Shown: positions 61,570-64,000 of the stretch, one piece after another
Layout of the letters: every line of letters starts with the position of its first letter
Position numbering within the stretch: position 1 is the stretch's first letter
Notes under the pieces: generated by a model
Told to the model about the DNA's origin: nothing
Databases searched by the model: none
What the model saw: only the letters and a program-made list of their open reading frames with translations
Made by a program: the position numbers and the translations under genes
Source: Chondrilla cf. caribensis
Lineage: Eukaryota > Porifera > Demospongiae > Chondrillida > Chondrillidae
Direction: 5' to 3'
DNA: 64,000 bases
Assembly: GCA_964020155.1 (NCBI GenBank)
Contig: OZ026562.1
Coordinates: 4,897,580 to 4,961,579, forward strand

Positions 61570-61630
61570 TACAGGGACTTTCCACAGAGACTGTGTACTT
61601 GCGTCATTCCACGAATGCAGAAGACACTAT
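61568..61630. repeat. target-site duplication, right copy (63 bp)
   Basis: Perfect copy of 57442-57504 directly after the poly(A) tail. Confidence 0.95.
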
Positions 61631-61815
61631 TCTAGCTGGGAGGTCAGCCGCGAGTCCCAAAGCTCCCCCCTACGGTTCTTTGTAGAGAGTATTGCGACTG
61701 ACCACCAGGAAGTGAGCTATTTTTTTTCAGAGAAAAAAACCGTCCTTTTGAGGATTCGAACCCGCGACCTGGAGCCTAGAGTCGTGTCACCTGACCACCC
61801 CGCCACCGTGACTTA
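61631..61815 (-). mobile_element. tRNA-derived SINE-like sequence
   Basis: On the minus strand from about 61812: a tRNA-like head with A-box-like tggcggggtggtcaggtgac and a B box GGTTCGAATCC (61752-61762), followed by ~110 bp of unrelated body (aagaaccgtagggggg...). The head does not fold into a clean functional tRNA by eye. The retroelement's target site lies at its end, so the element may have inserted into or next to this SINE. Confidence 0.55.
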
Positions 61816-61879
61816 TCTATTTTATTATTATTATCTGCGCTATTTAAAGTTGCCCTCAACGTTCAATTCGGAGAATAGG

Positions 61880-62090
61880 CCACCCACAGGCACTCGAATC
61901 ACTTGATCGTCTCTAATAGGTTTAGAAGAACCTTCGGTGAAGATTTAAAGCTCGTTGAAGTCTTTGCGCTCAAATTCTAGCCCAAATCCTAATTGTCGGC
62001 GTTTTGAAATCGGCCATTTTGTTCGCACAATAGAAATAATATAAATTCACTGTAGTAGTTACGCGTAGGAATGCATATTATATGATGTTG
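61880..62090 (+). repeat. dispersed repeat, copy 1
   Basis: Contains gtttagaagaaccttcg, aaatcggccat, ataaattca and gttacgcgtaggaa in the same order and spacing as 63750-63960; about 75-80% alike by eye. Confidence 0.8.
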
Positions 62091-62855
62091 CAGTATTTCC
62101 TCATAAATTCGAATATACTCGAAGATGGTGGAGCTACGTAGCTCGTAGCTACGGCAAAGGAGCTTTACAAAGTCTTCTGTTTTTAATACTATAAAACCCG
62201 AGGGTATGTAAAGTTTTCCTACATTCCAGACTGTATGTGTATTATTGCTTTCCTGTGATAGAAACTTCGTCGGAGAATGCGCGAACACTGTAAGGGACAT
62301 AGCAGTATTCCTCTGCAAAGAGAAGATATTACCAAATTGCATCTTCGAGGTGTGTTTGTGTAGGGTATGGGTTGAGGTATACTAACTGATAGAATATGTT
62401 CACTTGCTTTGTGTTCAGTTTTGAAGTAGTGAAGATCATTCATGACAAGATACTGGACATGACCGGTAGTAACCAGTGAGTGCATCATTATGTGGTCCAC
62501 TGTGATTATCATACTCAAGTATTACATCTGCTCTCAGAGTACCACTTGTTCTGGTGGGAAACAAGACAGACCTCCACATGCAAAATTAATAGTTCTGTGT
62601 AGCACTACAAACACACACATCAAAATAGAACTATTGCCAGTACCTGTTTTACAATAATCTATTATCACAATGTCAACACAATAAGTTATATTATGTATAC
62701 CAAATCTAGCACACCGCATTATGCTACGATGGGTCAGGTATTTAGGTACGTATCTCGTCGACCGGCACATGCCATTTTGTATTTCCCACTGGTGTCATAG
62801 GTGTCAGTGAACCCCCTTTCCTTCTGACACCAGCAGGGCCATCTTCTCAGGAAGT
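62091..62855. other. intergenic, no gene seen
   Basis: AT-rich. Only short unrelated open frames with no recognisable motif; no RNA gene seen. Confidence 0.55.
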
Positions 62856-62859
62856 TTGA

Positions 62860-63320
62860 GAAATACGAATGCACAGACACACTCCTTGACCTAGTACAGT
62901 CATTCTGATAACAAAAAAGATGCATTTTGATGTGGACCAAAAATTCCCCCCAGTGCCCATATGCCACATGTGGTGATCACCTAAGCAATTTGAGATTTCT
63001 TGGCTGGTCACCAAGGGCTACCCAGTGTCCATGCCAAACTCACCAACACAATTTCGGAAACATTCTGATTGTCCTGAGTGCGCTATACGCCTCATGGTGA
63101 CAAGCCAAAAAATGTCAATTTTTTGAGTTGTCACCACGGCCTCTCCTGTGTGCACATGATGCATCTAAGCTCAAATCCGATTGCACAGACACACTCCTGG
63201 ACCTAATAGCTACCTTCTGATAGCAAAGAAGATGCATTTTGATGTGGACCAAAATTTCCCCCCAATGCCACATATAATAGAATGTATATACTTTGTATGT
63301 ACATTCATATATGCGTGTAT
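62860..63320. repeat. dispersed ~360-bp repeat family, further copies
   Basis: A partial copy (~62860-63060) and a second copy (~63075-63318) of the family at 55930-56650, sharing gatgcattttgatgtggacc and the ggtgacaa...ttgtcacc inverted repeat. Confidence 0.85.
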
Positions 63321-63710
63321 GGGAGAGTATAGGAGATATAACGCTGAGCACCTTTTTGCATAGCTCATGGGGGAGGAGGCGTGTCAACTTGATATTTTAG
63401 ACAGACCTAGCTGGGGACGTGAGCTAACTTCTGAAACATTTCCCATCTCAATAGGTGACCCTTAACCCCAGCTACATTGGAAGGTGCTTAATATTTTTTC
63501 AATGTATGGGAGAGTATAGGAGAGAAAACGTTAAGCACCTTTTTGCATAGCTCATGGGGGAGGAGGTGTGTCAACTTGAAATTTCAGACAGACCTAGATG
63601 GGGATGTGAGCTAACTTCTGAAACAATTCCCATCTCAATAGGTGACCCTTAACCCCAGCTACATTGGAAGGTGCTTAATATTTTTTCAATGTATGGGAGA
63701 GTATAGGAGA
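63317..63710 (+). repeat. 187-bp tandem repeat, two copies plus start of a third
   Basis: Units starting gtatgggagagtatagg at about 63317, 63504 and 63691. Each carries gcacctttttgcatagctca and ggtgacccttaaccccagct. Confidence 0.92.
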
Positions 63711-63712
63711 AA

Positions 63713-63770
63713 CAAGTAATTCGAGTTTAAAAACTCGTGGGGCTGCCGCCCCCCGCACTCGAATTACTTG
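63713..63770. repeat. 14-bp perfect inverted repeat with GC-rich loop
   Basis: Arms caagtaattcgagt (63713-63726) and actcgaattacttg (63757-63770) flank a loop with ggggctgccgcccc, itself self-complementary. A strong stem-loop next to repeat copy 2. Confidence 0.9.
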
Positions 63771-63960
63771 GCGTCTTTGTTACGTTTAGAAGAACCTTCG
63801 CTGAAGTTATTATGTTCGGCGGAGCTTCAGTGCACGAATTCTAGCCAAATTTCAAATTGTCAGCGTTCGAAATCGGCCATCTTTATTTCGCGCAATATAA
63901 ATTCTAATATAAATTCATTGTTGCGGTTACGCGTAGGAACACATATTATATATATATATA
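63750..63960 (+). repeat. dispersed repeat, copy 2
   Basis: Second copy of the repeat at 61880-62090, same orientation, followed by (TA)n at 63947-63975. Confidence 0.8.
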
Positions 63961-64000
63961 TCTATATATCTATCTATATATCGGACGAGCGTTACATACC

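Noticed and set aside
61738..61815. Functional tRNA gene
   Set aside because: B box present, but stems do not pair cleanly and an unrelated body follows; better read as SINE head.

Overview
The window is animal nuclear DNA. Genes are split into many short exons by short GT-AG introns, most of which are packed with minisatellites or (CA)n/(TG)n runs. The gene content (a calcium-regulated NADPH oxidase, a Ras-family GTPase, four receptor-type protein tyrosine phosphatases, a carbohydrate sulfotransferase, a KDM4-type demethylase and a protein kinase) is metazoan. The compact, closely spaced, intron-rich layout fits an early-branching animal such as a sponge. This is inference; the species cannot be named from the sequence alone.

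Layout: (1) 9-8766 (+) NOX5-type oxidase, 17 exons giving a consistent 1051-residue frame, with an extra-long EF-hand region built from three tandem exon-pair copies and one intron almost filled by an antisense LINE. (2) 8990-10391 (+) Ras-family GTPase ending in a CaaX box. (3) 10615-47347: four receptor tyrosine phosphatase genes arranged <- <- -> -> and called here PTP-C, PTP-D, PTP-E and PTP-F, with a sulfotransferase (36773-37904, -) between the last two. (4) 47486-51580 (+) KDM4-like lysine demethylase. (5) 51679-55363 (-) protein kinase of unknown subfamily. (6) 55.9-64.0 kb: repeat-rich DNA holding an intact reverse-transcriptase element (57505-61567) with 63-bp target-site duplications and a poly(A) tail, a tRNA-derived SINE-like sequence, and several families of short repeats.

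The strongest observations are these. The head-to-head paralogues PTP-D and PTP-E each carry an Ig-like domain on the cytoplasmic side of the membrane, between the transmembrane helix and the first phosphatase domain. It is encoded by a symmetric phase 1-1 exon and lacks both canonical Ig cysteines. The same two genes share a 409-bp stretch of identical DNA inside one exon of their second phosphatase domains although neighbouring exons have diverged, which indicates recent gene conversion between inverted paralogues. The NOX5 gene shows stepwise internal exon-pair duplication, and at least two minisatellites have the 5' splice site inside the repeat unit. A MITE in KDM4 has its own empty site preserved in an adjacent tandem duplicate.

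Functionally the region is rich in membrane signalling: adhesion-type receptors (Ig, FN3, mucin-like stalks) coupled to tandem phosphatase domains, a calcium-gated ROS producer, a Ras switch and an unassigned kinase. No operon-like logic applies. Several gene pairs are tightly packed (about 100-220 bp apart), and some probably share bidirectional promoters.
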